Source of the DNA: an uncultured Lachnospiraceae bacterium
GTDB taxonomy: Bacteria; Bacillota_A; Clostridia; Lachnospirales; Lachnospiraceae
NCBI GenBank assembly: GCA_910587495.1
Contig: CAJUMT010000024.1
Coordinates: 1 to 23,336, forward strand
Reading direction: 5' to 3'
DNA: 23,336 bases
Shown here: positions 7,525-15,027 of the stretch, in pieces
Numbering within the stretch: position 1 is the stretch's first letter
Layout: every line of letters starts with the position of its first letter
Position numbers and translations under genes: made by a program
Notes under the pieces: model-generated
Seen by the model: the letters and a program-made list of their open reading frames with translations, nothing else
Databases searched by the model: none
What the model was told of the DNA's origin: nothing

Positions 7525-7672
7525 GAACTTTTTGATTTCATAAATTTGTAAGAAATACAATGAACAAATCGAAAATTTGTTCTGTGTTTCGGTCAAAGGG
7601 CGATAAAAACCCGGCCTAAAGGGCTGTTCTTCTGTGAAAGATGCAGAAATGATACAAAATTTTAATGAAAAG
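7525..7672. other. Intergenic region with AT-rich hairpin
   Basis: No gene is supported here. GAACAAAT-CGAAA-ATTTGTTC (7562-7582) is a perfect 8-bp stem with a 5-nt loop, followed by TGTGTTTC; it may end the DUF1883 transcript. A GC-richer patch at 7591-7623 (GGTC...GGG...CCCGGCC) can also fold, but it matches no riboswitch class I know well. Confidence 0.4.
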
Positions 7673-7701
7673 TTGACAAGTGCTGTAATATCTGATAAAA
7701 T
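7673..7701 (+). promoter_or_regulatory. Promoter of the cell wall hydrolase gene
   Basis: TTGACA (7673-7678) is a perfect -35. It is followed after 17 bp by TAAAAT (7696-7701), five of six matches to the -10 consensus. Transcription should begin near 7708, giving a leader of about 110 nt before 7822. Confidence 0.8.
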
Positions 7702-7704
7702 CCC

Positions 7705-7730
7705 TGTAATAAATGTAATAATTTTGTAAT
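7705..7730 (+). promoter_or_regulatory. Candidate WalR box (TGTAAT repeats)
   Basis: TGTAAT occurs at 7705-7710, 7714-7719 and 7725-7730. The last two are separated by exactly 5 bp and fit the WalR (YycF) consensus TGTWAH-N5-TGTWAH. A further TGTAAT at 7684-7689 lies inside the promoter spacer. WalR controls cell wall hydrolases in Bacillota, and the next gene is one. The site lies at or just after the start point, where regulators usually repress. Binding is inferred from the match and the target gene. Confidence 0.55.
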
Positions 7731-7750
7731 AAGTAGTTCGAAGTAGTTCG
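7731..7750 (+). repeat. Tandem 10-bp duplication in hydrolase leader
   Basis: AAGTAGTTCG is repeated head-to-tail without change (7731-7740, 7741-7750) directly after the WalR-like box. It may be a recent slippage event or part of a leader structure. Confidence 0.6.
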
Positions 7751-7821
7751 CGGTCGGAAATACTTCCAGTCCAGGGGCATTGGGAGTGACGAATGCGGAA
7801 CTACAATAGGAGGGAATACAG

Positions 7822-8841
7822 ATGTGGAAAAAAGGTATGGCAGCGCTTTTGCTTGTAATGACTTGGGTATGCCTGTCCGGATTTGCAGGTCTGGGGAATG
7901 AAGGAGAAGATACATTAAATGCGCTGTTGGATCAGCTGACGTCGGAAGACGTGGAGGTCATTCTTACAGAAGATGAGTGGGAAGATACAGCCATTGCGAA
8001 AGTAGATGATTCTGTCAGCGTTCGCGCGGCGGCAGACTCGGACGCCATGGTTATCGGAAAGATGTTCAAAGGCGACGGAGGAGAGATTATTGAACAGGAA
8101 GAAGACTGGACAATGATCCAGTCCGGCAATGTGACAGGTTGGATTAACAATGAATATCTTGCCTTTGGCGTAGAAGCCAAAGAGCGGGCGGAAGAAGATG
8201 TAGCGAAAGTGGCTACCGTCAATACCCAGACTTTGAAGGTAAGGCAGGAACCCAATACCGACGCACCGGTCATCGACCTGATCGGTATGGGCGAACAGAT
8301 CGAGGTCGGCGCAGAGGAAGACGGCTGGCTGGAGATTGTATATTCGGACGGAGATATTAATTATATTTCTTCTGAATATGTGGATGTAGAGTATGCTTAC
8401 GGCGAAGCAAAAACAATGGATGAGATAGAAGCAGAAGAAAAAGCACGCCGGGAGGAAGAAGAGGAAGCAAAGAGAACTGCGAACTTAGGGGCAATTGCTG
8501 CATCCGGCGATGAGCTTACACTTCTTGCCGCTTTGATCCAGGCAGAAGCGGACAATCAGCCTTATGAAGGTCAGGTTGCCGTAGGAGCCGTAGTTATGAA
8601 TCGGGTAAGGAGCGGCGCATACCCCAGCACAATTCCGGATGTAATTTCTGCACCAGGACAGTTCGGTCCTGTGGCGACCGGTCGCGTGGCTGCGATTATG
8701 GCATCCGGTCCAAGAGCCGTCTGCTATCAGGCTGCCCAGGCTGCTCTGAATGGAGAAACTACAGTAGGTACGCTCACACACTTCCGCAGAGATAATGGAA
8801 GCATCAGCGGTATCGTAATCGGTAATCATGTATTTTATTAA
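7822..8841 (+). CDS. Secreted cell wall hydrolase: two SH3 domains plus SleB/CwlJ-type domain
   Basis: A 339-residue exported protein. Residues 1-25 (MWKKGMAALLLVMTWVCLSG, then FAG) are a Sec signal peptide. Two bacterial SH3 domains follow, at about 53-115 (SVSVRAAAD, then GWINNEYLAFG) and 128-192 (LKVRQEPNTDAPVI, then YISSEYVDV). These probably bind peptidoglycan. A Glu/Lys-rich helical linker (about 200-220) leads to the Hydrolase_2 domain (about 226-339), marked by LLAALIQAEADNQPYEGQVA with the expected Glu and the typical ending IGNHVFY. This domain, known from spore cortex enzymes, is also found in vegetative clostridial wall enzymes; without a sporulation context I favour the latter. 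The RBS AGGAGGG lies about 8 bp before ATG 7822. It is monocistronic, between its own promoter and a hairpin. Confidence 0.88.
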   Translation: MWKKGMAALLLVMTWVCLSGFAGLGNEGEDTLNALLDQLTSEDVEVILTEDEWEDTAIAKVDDSVSVRAAADSDAMVIGKMFKGDGGEIIEQEEDWTMIQSGNVTGWINNEYLAFGVEAKERAEEDVAKVATVNTQTLKVRQEPNTDAPVIDLIGMGEQIEVGAEEDGWLEIVYSDGDINYISSEYVDVEYAYGEAKTMDEIEAEEKARREEEEEAKRTANLGAIAASGDELTLLAALIQAEADNQPYEGQVAVGAVVMNRVRSGAYPSTIPDVISAPGQFGPVATGRVAAIMASGPRAVCYQAAQAALNGETTVGTLTHFRRDNGSISGIVIGNHVFY

Positions 8842-8843
8842 AA

Positions 8844-8878
8844 CAATCCCCGCCATTATTAACGTATGGCGGGGATTG
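8844..8878 (+). terminator. Strong hairpin after the hydrolase gene
   Basis: A perfect 13-bp stem (8844-8856 with 8866-8878) with a 9-nt loop begins 3 bp after the stop codon. There is no T-run on the + strand, but the complementary strand has one (GTTTTAATAAAA). It is therefore an imperfect intrinsic terminator on + and a better one on -. Confidence 0.65.
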
Positions 8879-8900
8879 CTGCGCTTCAGATGAAAAACTC

Positions 8901-8929
8901 TGGTAAATCATATAAAAGTGTTGTATAAT
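8901..8929 (+). promoter_or_regulatory. Probable promoter of the nfeD-SPFH pair
   Basis: A perfect TATAAT at 8924-8929 lies 31 bp before the nfeD start. The -35 at 17-bp spacing (TGGTAA, 8901-8906) is poor, so the promoter may be modest or need an activator. Confidence 0.5.
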
Positions 8930-8959
8930 AGAATCAAACAAAAGGAATGGGGGAATATA

Positions 8960-9406
8960 ATGATACTGTCAAATCCGGCGATTATCTGGTTGGGACTGGT
9001 GATTCTCCTTCTGGCTATTGAGATTGCGACTATGGGGCTGACGACTATATGGTTTGCGGGTGGTGCGATGGCGGCGTTTCTGTCTACATTTTTCGGAGCG
9101 GATGCAGCCATGCAGCGGACGATTTTTATTGTCTTATCCCTGGTTCTTCTGGTCTGCACCCGGCCTGTTGCTGTTAAATATATGAAAGGCGGCAAGGCGA
9201 AGACCAACGCGGACAGCCTGATCGGGCGCATTGCGGTGGTCACAAAAGAGATTGATAACCTTGCCCAGAGCGGAGAGGTCATGATCGCGGATATCAGCTG
9301 GACTGCAAGAAGCCGGGATGATGCCTGCAGGATACCATCCGGCAGTAAAGTGAGAATCCATGCAATAGAAGGTGTAAAATTGATTGTTGAAGAGGAGGAA
9401 CAGTGA
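8960..9406 (+). CDS. NfeD-like membrane protein
   Basis: A 148-residue protein with two or three membrane helices in residues about 5-75 (MILSNPAIIWLGLVILLLAI, then an AGGAMAAFL stretch and FIVLSLVLLVCTRPVAV). A soluble C-terminal OB-fold-like domain follows (LIGRIAVVTKEIDNLAQSGE, then VRIHAIEGVKLIVEE). This is the short NfeD form without the ClpP-like protease domain. NfeD proteins partner SPFH proteins encoded beside them, as here, and are thought to organise membrane microdomains. I start at ATG 8960, preceded by TGGGGGA; the upstream frame from 8918 would place charged residues before the first helix. The stop overlaps the next start by one base. Confidence 0.82.
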   Translation: MILSNPAIIWLGLVILLLAIEIATMGLTTIWFAGGAMAAFLSTFFGADAAMQRTIFIVLSLVLLVCTRPVAVKYMKGGKAKTNADSLIGRIAVVTKEIDNLAQSGEVMIADISWTARSRDDACRIPSGSKVRIHAIEGVKLIVEEEEQ

Positions 9407-10323
9407 TGCCTGTTTTAGTAGCTTTATTAATTTTGGTTATTCTAATCATTTTTGCTTCCTGTATTAAGATTGTCCCTCAGGCCAGCGCGCTTGTTATGGA
9501 GCGTCTGGGTGGCTATAATGGTACTTGGGGCGTGGGTATCCATTTTAAAGCGCCGTTTATAGACCGTGTGGCTAAGAAAGTCACTTTAAAAGAACAGGTG
9601 GTGGATTTTGCTCCCCAGCCTGTGATCACAAAGGATAATGTGACCATGCGGATTGATACAGTCGTATTTTTCCAGATTACAGATCCCAAGCTCTTTGCTT
9701 ATGGTGTGGAGAACCCGATTATGGCGATCGAGAATCTGACTGCTACGACCCTTCGTAATATCATTGGTGATTTGGAACTGGACCAGACATTGACCTCCCG
9801 TGAGACGATCAACACGACCATGCGTGCGTCCCTGGATGTGGCCACGGATCCATGGGGGATCAAAGTCAATCGTGTGGAACTTAAAAATATTATCCCGCCC
9901 GCCGCGATTCAGGATGCCATGGAGAAACAGATGAAAGCGGAGCGCGAGCGTCGCGAATCCATTCTAAAGGCGGAAGGCGAGAAAAAATCTACGATCCTTG
10001 TGGCGGAAGGAAAGAAAGAATCCGCAATTCTGGATGCGGAGGCTGAAAAGCAGGCGGCAATCCTTCGTGCGGAAGCCGAAAAGGAGAAGATGATCAAAGA
10101 AGCAGAGGGTCAGGCGGAAGCCATTCTGAAAGTGCAGAAAGCGAATGCGGACGGACTTCGTTTCCTGAAGGAAGTCGGGGTGGACAAAGCAGTGCTTCAA
10201 CTGAAAGGCTTGGAAGCTTTTGCAAAGGCGGCGGACGGTCAGGCGACCAAACTGATCATCCCGTCTGATATCCAGAGCCTTGCAGGGCTGGCAGCATCGG
10301 CAAAGGAACTTGTAAAAGACTGA
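9406..10323 (+). CDS. SPFH/band 7 domain protein (stomatin/paraslipin type)
   Basis: A 305-residue membrane-anchored scaffold protein. An N-terminal helix (residues 1-20) is followed by the band 7 domain: KIVPQASALVMERLGGY, FAPQPVITKDNVTMRIDTVV, LRNIIGDLELDQTLTSRE and DPWGIKVNRVELKNI. A long coiled coil of alternating Ala/Glu/Lys repeats (AEGEKKS, AEGKKES, AEAEKQA, AEAEKEK; about residues 180-245) and the conserved tail (LIIPSDIQSLAGL) complete it. Such proteins form large cage-like oligomers on the membrane, usually with NfeD. ATG 9406 overlaps the nfeD stop (TGATG), with GAGGAGG 8 bp upstream; GTG 9403 is a worse choice. The family is certain; its client proteins are unknown. Confidence 0.88.
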   Translation: MPVLVALLILVILIIFASCIKIVPQASALVMERLGGYNGTWGVGIHFKAPFIDRVAKKVTLKEQVVDFAPQPVITKDNVTMRIDTVVFFQITDPKLFAYGVENPIMAIENLTATTLRNIIGDLELDQTLTSRETINTTMRASLDVATDPWGIKVNRVELKNIIPPAAIQDAMEKQMKAERERRESILKAEGEKKSTILVAEGKKESAILDAEAEKQAAILRAEAEKEKMIKEAEGQAEAILKVQKANADGLRFLKEVGVDKAVLQLKGLEAFAKAADGQATKLIIPSDIQSLAGLAASAKELVKD

Positions 10324-10331
10324 TAGATGCA

Positions 10332-10368
10332 GGGGGACTGCCGCAGAAGATTCAGGCGGCAGTTCCTT
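10332..10368 (+). terminator. Hairpin between the SPFH gene and argF
   Basis: CTGCCGC (10338-10344) pairs with GCGGCAG (10356-10362), and flanking G-C, A-T and G-T pairs lengthen the stem to about 13. It is followed by CCTGTTGTTGGG rather than a T-run, so it may act as a weak terminator or stabilise an mRNA end. Confidence 0.5.
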
Positions 10369-10394
10369 CCTGTTGTTGGGGAGGAAATATTCAT

Positions 10395-11381
10395 ATGGAT
10401 TTAAAAGGAAGAAATTTTTTGAAACTTTTGGACTTTACACCGGAAGAGATATTGTTTTTGCTTGATCTGGCAGCCGATTTGAAAGCAAAGAAAAAACAGG
10501 GAATTCCTGTGGATACGCTGCGGGGCAAAAATGTGGCTTTGATTTTTGAAAAGACCAGTACCAGAACCAGATGTGCTTTTGAAGTGGCAGCATATGATCT
10601 GGGTATGGGAGTGACTTATCTGGATCCATCCGGATCTCAGATCGGAAAAAAAGAAAGTATTGCGGATACGGCCCGCGTGTTGGGCAGAATGTTTGAAGGC
10701 ATTGAATACCGCGGATTTGGCCAGGACATAGTGGAAGAGCTGGCACGTTACGCGAAAGTACCGGTGTGGAACGGCCTTACAAATGAATTTCATCCCACCC
10801 AGATTCTGGCGGATCTTCTGACAATACGGGAACATCTGGGAACTTTGAATGCAAAAGTAGTCTATATGGGTGACGCCCGCTATAACATGGGCAATTCATG
10901 GATGGTAGGCTGCGCGAAAATGGGTATGAATTTTACTGCCTGTGCTCCGAAAAAATACTGGCCTGCGCAGGCTCTTGTAGAGGAGTGTCAAAGGATTGCG
11001 GAAAAGACCGGCGCAAAAATCACATTGGAAGAAGATGTAAAAAAAGCGACAAAAGGCGCAGATGTAATCTACACAGATGTCTGGGTGTCTATGGGCGAGC
11101 CGGATGAAGTATGGGAAGAGCGTATCAGGGAACTGTCACCATACCAGGTAAACCGGGCAGTGATGGAAAACGCTGGTTCTCAGGCGATCTTTATGCATTG
11201 TCTGCCTGCTTTTCATGATCTGAAGACTACAATCGGCAAAGAGATCAACAGTAAGTTTGGCATTGATGAGATGGAAGTGACAGATGACGTATTTGAATCT
11301 TCCCGGTCTGTTGTATTTGACGAGGCAGAGAACCGTATGCATACCATAAAAGCGGTTATGGCGGCTACCTTAGGTGCATAA
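10395..11381 (+). CDS. argF: Ornithine carbamoyltransferase
   Basis: Joins carbamoyl phosphate and ornithine to give citrulline in arginine synthesis (cytosol, homotrimer). The 328 residues carry the carbamoyl-phosphate motif STRTR (55-59), then GSQIGKKESIADTARVLGRM, the ornithine-binding NGLTNEFHPTQILADLLT and the catalytic HCLPAFHD. The sequence is of the E. coli ArgF/ArgI and ArcB type. With no arcA or arcC next to it I prefer the biosynthetic role, but the catabolic one cannot be excluded. GGGGAGG (10378-10384) is 10 bp before ATG 10395. No own promoter is clear, so transcription may come partly from upstream past the weak hairpin. Confidence 0.92.
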   Translation: MDLKGRNFLKLLDFTPEEILFLLDLAADLKAKKKQGIPVDTLRGKNVALIFEKTSTRTRCAFEVAAYDLGMGVTYLDPSGSQIGKKESIADTARVLGRMFEGIEYRGFGQDIVEELARYAKVPVWNGLTNEFHPTQILADLLTIREHLGTLNAKVVYMGDARYNMGNSWMVGCAKMGMNFTACAPKKYWPAQALVEECQRIAEKTGAKITLEEDVKKATKGADVIYTDVWVSMGEPDEVWEERIRELSPYQVNRAVMENAGSQAIFMHCLPAFHDLKTTIGKEINSKFGIDEMEVTDDVFESSRSVVFDEAENRMHTIKAVMAATLGA

Positions 11382-11399
11382 AAGAAGGTGACGCCGGAT

Positions 11400-11669
11400 A
11401 TGAAGTTTGTAATGGAAAAATATCAGATTATCTCCGTCGCTTTAAGCTTTTTGATTCTCTGCGCAGGCTTTACTGCTGCGTCGGATCAGGAGAAACGGGG
11501 AACCTGTTTCCTTCTGGCATTGCTGTTTGGCGTAGTGTTATATGCCGTCGGCAGTATACGGGCGGGCAGCCGTAAAAGGCTGCCTGTCTGTCTGATTGAA
11601 GGCTGCCTGTCTCTGGGCCTTTTGGCGGTTGCGGTTCTGGTTTTGCTGCGTATGGAAGGAGTTTTATGA
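11400..11669 (+). CDS. Small hypothetical membrane protein upstream of birA
   Basis: An 89-residue hydrophobic protein with three predicted membrane helices (about residues 7-26, 36-56 and 65-87), separated by short charged loops (SDQEKRG and AGSRKR). I do not recognise the family. ATG 11400 lies 9 bp after AAGGTG (11385-11390); an in-frame GTG at 11388 is part of that same site and less likely. Its last codons overlap the birA ATG by 4 nt, so the two are translationally coupled. The pairing does not by itself show a role in biotin use. Confidence 0.7.
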   Translation: MKFVMEKYQIISVALSFLILCAGFTAASDQEKRGTCFLLALLFGVVLYAVGSIRAGSRKRLPVCLIEGCLSLGLLAVAVLVLLRMEGVL

Positions 11670-12646
11670 AAACGAGGTTGCTGAGGATATTAAGGGAGGC
11701 GGAGGAGTATGTCTCCGGGCAACAGCTTTGTGAACTATTCGGCGTATCCCGGACAGCGGTCTGGAAAATCATTGGCCAGCTAAAAGAGGAAGGCTATGGG
11801 ATCGAAGCGGTAAAAAACCGTGGATATAAAATTGTGGACACGCCGGATGTGATGACCTCCCAGGAAATTTTAAGTAGACTCCATGCAGAATGGATGGGAC
11901 AAAAGTGCATACATCTTGCAAGTGTGGACTCGACGAACAATTATGCCAAAAGGATTGCAGAGGAAGGCGCCCTGGCAGGAACATTGGTGGTGGCGGACGA
12001 ACAGAAAGCGGGTAAAGGCAGGCGAGGGAGAAGTTGGGAGACGCCTGATAATGTGAATATTATGATGACGCTGCTTTTGCGCCCAAAGATCCATCCGGGT
12101 CCTGCGCCGCGGCTGACGCTTTTGATGGCCATGGCAGCGGCAAAGAGCATCCGTACCGAGACCGGCCTGGAAGCATTCATTAAATGGCCCAACGACGTTG
12201 TGGTAGGCGGGAAAAAGGTATGCGGAATCCTGACGGAGATGAGCGCCGAGGTAGACTACATCAATTATGTGGTGGTCGGGATTGGCGTGAATGTAAACCA
12301 GGAATCTTTTTCCGAGGAGCTTGGCCGGACAGCCGGTTCTTTGTATCTTGCACTGGGAAAAAAGATATCCAGGGCAGGGCTGGCGGTCCGCATCGTTGAG
12401 AATTTTGAAAAGCTGTATGAGACGTTTATAAAGACAGAGGATTTAAGTGAGCTGTACGAGGAATATAATGCGATGTGCATCAATTGCGGTCGGCAAGTAC
12501 AGGTGCAGGAACCAGACAATGCATATATAGGGACTGCGGATGGTATCAATGAACAAGGCGAACTGATTATTCATAAAGAAGGCGGCGGGGTCGTCTGCAT
12601 TTATGCAGGCGAAGTATCCGTGCGCGGACTGTATGGCTATGTGTAG
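11666..12646 (+). CDS. birA: Biotin-protein ligase / biotin operon repressor
   Basis: A bifunctional 326-residue protein. It activates biotin with ATP and attaches it to carrier lysines such as those of carboxylases, and it can bind DNA when loaded. Residues 1-60 are a winged helix (LLRILREAEEYVSGQQLCEL, then FGVSRTAVWK and KNRGYKI). The catalytic domain begins around 80 with the SVDSTNNYAK motif. It contains the biotinoyl-AMP loop AGKGRRGRSWE and then IKWPNDVVVGGKKVCGIL, and ends in the SH3-like C-terminal domain (GELIIHKEGGGVVCIYAGEV). No biotin operator is visible in the window. The start overlaps the preceding gene (ATGA). Confidence 0.93.
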   Translation: MKTRLLRILREAEEYVSGQQLCELFGVSRTAVWKIIGQLKEEGYGIEAVKNRGYKIVDTPDVMTSQEILSRLHAEWMGQKCIHLASVDSTNNYAKRIAEEGALAGTLVVADEQKAGKGRRGRSWETPDNVNIMMTLLLRPKIHPGPAPRLTLLMAMAAAKSIRTETGLEAFIKWPNDVVVGGKKVCGILTEMSAEVDYINYVVVGIGVNVNQESFSEELGRTAGSLYLALGKKISRAGLAVRIVENFEKLYETFIKTEDLSELYEEYNAMCINCGRQVQVQEPDNAYIGTADGINEQGELIIHKEGGGVVCIYAGEVSVRGLYGYV

Positions 12647-12684
12647 AAAGATACGAAGTTTTACATTTCTATTAGGAGAATAGT

Positions 12685-13017
12685 ATGTATCAGAAGCGAG
12701 TGACGCTCTGCGGCGCCAGTGCCTATGAGCAGAAATATTATTTAAACGAGGATTTTAAAAGTCTTCCGTCTCAGATACAGGATGAACTGAAGATCATGTG
12801 TGTGCTTTTTACAGAAGATGTGGGAGGCGTGCTGACGCTGGTATTTGATGAAGAAGGAAATCTGCTTTTGGAAGTATCGGCGGATGAAGGCGACCTGCTC
12901 TATGATGATATCGGGAGCGAACTTAAGATTCTGCAGATGCAAAGGGAGAAATCGGATCTTTTAGAAGCGCTGGAGCTTTACTATCGGACCTTTTTCCTGT
13001 GTGAGGCAAAGACATGA
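12685..13017 (+). CDS. DUF6145-like conserved protein
   Basis: A 110-residue acidic cytosolic protein (MYQKRVTLCGASAYEQKYYL at the start, a YRTFFL segment near the end) with no membrane segment. I associate this pattern with DUF6145, a family of unknown function that in Lachnospiraceae often sits beside dusB, as here. TAGGAGA stands about 5 bp before ATG 12685. The stop overlaps the dusB start (ATGA), so the two should be made together; a link to tRNA modification is only suggested by position. Confidence 0.65.
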   Translation: MYQKRVTLCGASAYEQKYYLNEDFKSLPSQIQDELKIMCVLFTEDVGGVLTLVFDEEGNLLLEVSADEGDLLYDDIGSELKILQMQREKSDLLEALELYYRTFFLCEAKT

Positions 13018-13973
13018 CGCGTACCTTACAGATCGGCGATATAAAACTTAAAAATAATCTGATCCTTGCACCGATGGCAGGCGTAACCGACCTGCCATTT
13101 CGCCTGTTATGTAAAGAGCAGGGAGCAGGACTTTTATGCATGGAGATGGTCAGTGCCAAAGCCATCTATTTTGGAAATAAAAATACAGAAAAGTTATTGG
13201 CCATTGACGATAGAGAGCTGCCGGTATCATTGCAGCTTTTTGGTTCAGACGCGGATATCATCAGTGAGATGGCCAGACGGATCGAAGAACGCCCATTTTC
13301 CATCCTGGATATCAATATGGGCTGTCCCGTGCCTAAAGTAACCAATAATGGGGAAGGCTCGGCCCTAATGAAAGATCCAAAGCTTGTGGAACAGATCGTC
13401 TCGAAAACGGTGAAAGCGATCAAAAAACCGGTGACCGTGAAAATTCGCAAAGGATTCGATGAAAGCCATGTCAACGCGGTGGAGATCGCCCGGATCGCAG
13501 AAGCCGGCGGCGCGGCGGCAGTAACAGTTCATGGAAGAACAAGGGAGCAGTATTACAGCGGCAGGGCGGATTGGGATATTATTCGTCAGGTAAAGGAAGC
13601 GGTTCGCATCCCCGTTATCGGAAACGGGGATGTGGACACACCGGAAACTGCGATGGATATGCTCTTGCAGACCGGCTGTGACGGCGTCATGATCGGCAGG
13701 GGTGCCCAGGGAAATCCATGGATCTTCCGGCAGATTCTTCGCTGGATGGAGACAGGAGAGAAAGAAGTGCCGACCAAAGAACAGGTGAAGGAAATGATCC
13801 TGCGCCACGCCAGGCTTTTAACGGAGCATAAAGGTGTTTATACGGGGATTCGGGAAATGCGCAAACATGTGGCCTGGTACACGGCTGGGTATCCACATTC
13901 CTCCAAACTAAGAGCTAAAGTCAATGAAATAGAAAGTCTGGAACAATTAGAGGACTTGATCAAGAATCTCTGA
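13014..13973 (+). CDS. dusB: tRNA-dihydrouridine synthase (DusB type)
   Basis: A flavin (FMN) enzyme that reduces specific uridines in the tRNA D-loop using NADPH. The 319-residue TIM-barrel shows LILAPMAGVTDLPFRLLCKE at the N-terminus and CMEMVSAKAI. It also has DINMGCPVPKVTNNGEGSAL with the catalytic Cys, VTVHGRTREQYYSGRADWDI, IPVIGNGDV and GVMIGRGAQGNPWIF at the phosphate-binding end. A helical C-terminal domain finishes it. The overlapping ATGA start couples it to the preceding DUF6145-like gene. DusB is the usual form in Bacillota; the exact uridine target is not deducible here. Confidence 0.92.
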   Translation: MTRTLQIGDIKLKNNLILAPMAGVTDLPFRLLCKEQGAGLLCMEMVSAKAIYFGNKNTEKLLAIDDRELPVSLQLFGSDADIISEMARRIEERPFSILDINMGCPVPKVTNNGEGSALMKDPKLVEQIVSKTVKAIKKPVTVKIRKGFDESHVNAVEIARIAEAGGAAAVTVHGRTREQYYSGRADWDIIRQVKEAVRIPVIGNGDVDTPETAMDMLLQTGCDGVMIGRGAQGNPWIFRQILRWMETGEKEVPTKEQVKEMILRHARLLTEHKGVYTGIREMRKHVAWYTAGYPHSSKLRAKVNEIESLEQLEDLIKNL

Positions 13974-14013
13974 CATATACTGGTAGCAAAACAGACGAAA
14001 GGTATGCTTGTAT

Positions 14014-14460
14014 ATGGGGTGGATCAGAAGACTGTTATGGTTCTGGAGAAAAGAAGAAGTCGCGGAAGAAGAAGTGCAAAGTTCCGTGGAGGAAAGAAGT
14101 TTTCGTTTATATATAGAAAAAATTCCTGAGATTATCGCTTATTTCAGGAGGGAAAAAGGGATCGCCAGAAAAGACCTGGAACTGGTTTTGATAGATAACG
14201 AAGAACAGCCGGCTTATCAAATGCTTGAAGTTGCGGGACTTCTGGCGGCGGATGTAAGAATTTTTTATATAAAGACTGGAAGGCCGGACGCTTTTGAAAC
14301 ATTTGCCCAGGAAGCTATGGAAGAGCAGGGACTTTTGGTTATCCTGCTTCCGGAAGGGTTAAAAGAGCGTCTGCCGGGGAACTTTATACTGGATACCCGG
14401 GATTGGGAGAACCAGCTTGACATTCTATCTGCGGTGAGCTATAATAGCGTAATTATGTAA
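14014..14460 (+). CDS. Hypothetical protein of unknown family
   Basis: A 148-residue protein. The N-terminus MGWIRRLLWFWRKEE is an aromatic/basic amphipathic segment that could lie on the membrane. An acidic linker and a mixed alpha/beta region follow (RLYIEKIPEIIAYFRREKGI, LVLIDNEEQPAYQMLEVAGL, LLVILLPEGLKERL). I do not recognise a family or catalytic motif. The start is uncertain: ATG 14014 follows AAAGG by 11 bp, and an in-frame TTG lies at 14008. It stands alone between dusB and the greA promoter. Confidence 0.65.
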   Translation: MGWIRRLLWFWRKEEVAEEEVQSSVEERSFRLYIEKIPEIIAYFRREKGIARKDLELVLIDNEEQPAYQMLEVAGLLAADVRIFYIKTGRPDAFETFAQEAMEEQGLLVILLPEGLKERLPGNFILDTRDWENQLDILSAVSYNSVIM

Positions 14461-14474
14461 AGCCACGGAAAAGT

Positions 14475-14503
14475 TTGTGCCTGGCAGACAGATCTGATAT
14501 AAA
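14475..14503 (+). promoter_or_regulatory. Probable greA-lysS promoter
   Basis: TTGTGC (14475-14480) and TATAAA (14498-14503) are separated by 17 bp and end 29 bp before the greA start. The -10 is good and the -35 only half-consensus. Confidence 0.5.
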
Positions 14504-14532
14504 ATTTGGAAATGGATTGGAAGGTGTAGAGG

Positions 14533-15015
14533 ATGGCAGAGAAGAAAAACATCTTGACCTATGAAGGTCTTAAAAAACTGGAGGATGAGCTTCAGGACTT
14601 AAAAGTAGTACAGAGAAGAGAGATCGCGCAGAAGATTAAAGAGGCTAGGGAACAGGGCGATTTGTCCGAGAATGCCGAATATGATGCAGCAAAAGACGAG
14701 CAGCGTGACATTGAGGCAAGGATTGAGCAGATTGAAAAGATCCTTAAGAATGCCGAAGTTGTATTGGATGAAGAGATAGACTTGAACAAGATCAGCATTG
14801 GATGCGTGGTCCGCGTGCTGGATATCGAATATAATGAAGAGGAAGAATACAAGCTGGTAGGTTCTTCGGAAGCCAGCAGCCTTCAGAATAAGATTTCTAA
14901 TGAATCCCCCATCGGGCGTGCTCTGATCGGGGCGGAAGTCGGCGATATTGTAGACGTGGAAGCGCCGGCGGGGGTTGTAAAGTATAAAGTACTCAGCATC
15001 CACAGAGCAAGTTAA
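14533..15015 (+). CDS. greA: Transcription elongation factor GreA
   Basis: Rescues backtracked RNA polymerase by stimulating transcript cleavage through the secondary channel. The 160 residues form the N-terminal coiled coil (LTYEGLKKLEDELQDLKVVQ, then REQGDLSENAEYDAAKDEQR with the acidic tip) and the C-terminal FKBP-like domain (IGCVVRVLDIEYNEEEEYKL to SPIGRALIGAEVGDIVDVEA). Length is standard. AAGGTG lies before ATG 14533. lysS follows after 12 nt, a common arrangement in Clostridia, so the two share a transcript. Confidence 0.95.
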   Translation: MAEKKNILTYEGLKKLEDELQDLKVVQRREIAQKIKEAREQGDLSENAEYDAAKDEQRDIEARIEQIEKILKNAEVVLDEEIDLNKISIGCVVRVLDIEYNEEEEYKLVGSSEASSLQNKISNESPIGRALIGAEVGDIVDVEAPAGVVKYKVLSIHRAS

Positions 15016-15027
15016 GAGGTGAAAAAA

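Noticed and set aside
7582..7640. Possible riboswitch before the wall hydrolase (c-di-GMP or c-di-AMP type)
   Set aside because: A CCTAAAG patch and GGG/CCC pairs are present, but the conserved cores of those classes are missing and the element lies upstream of the gene's own promoter.
15016..15027. T-box or other leader before lysS
   Set aside because: Only 12 bp separate greA and lysS, leaving no room for one.
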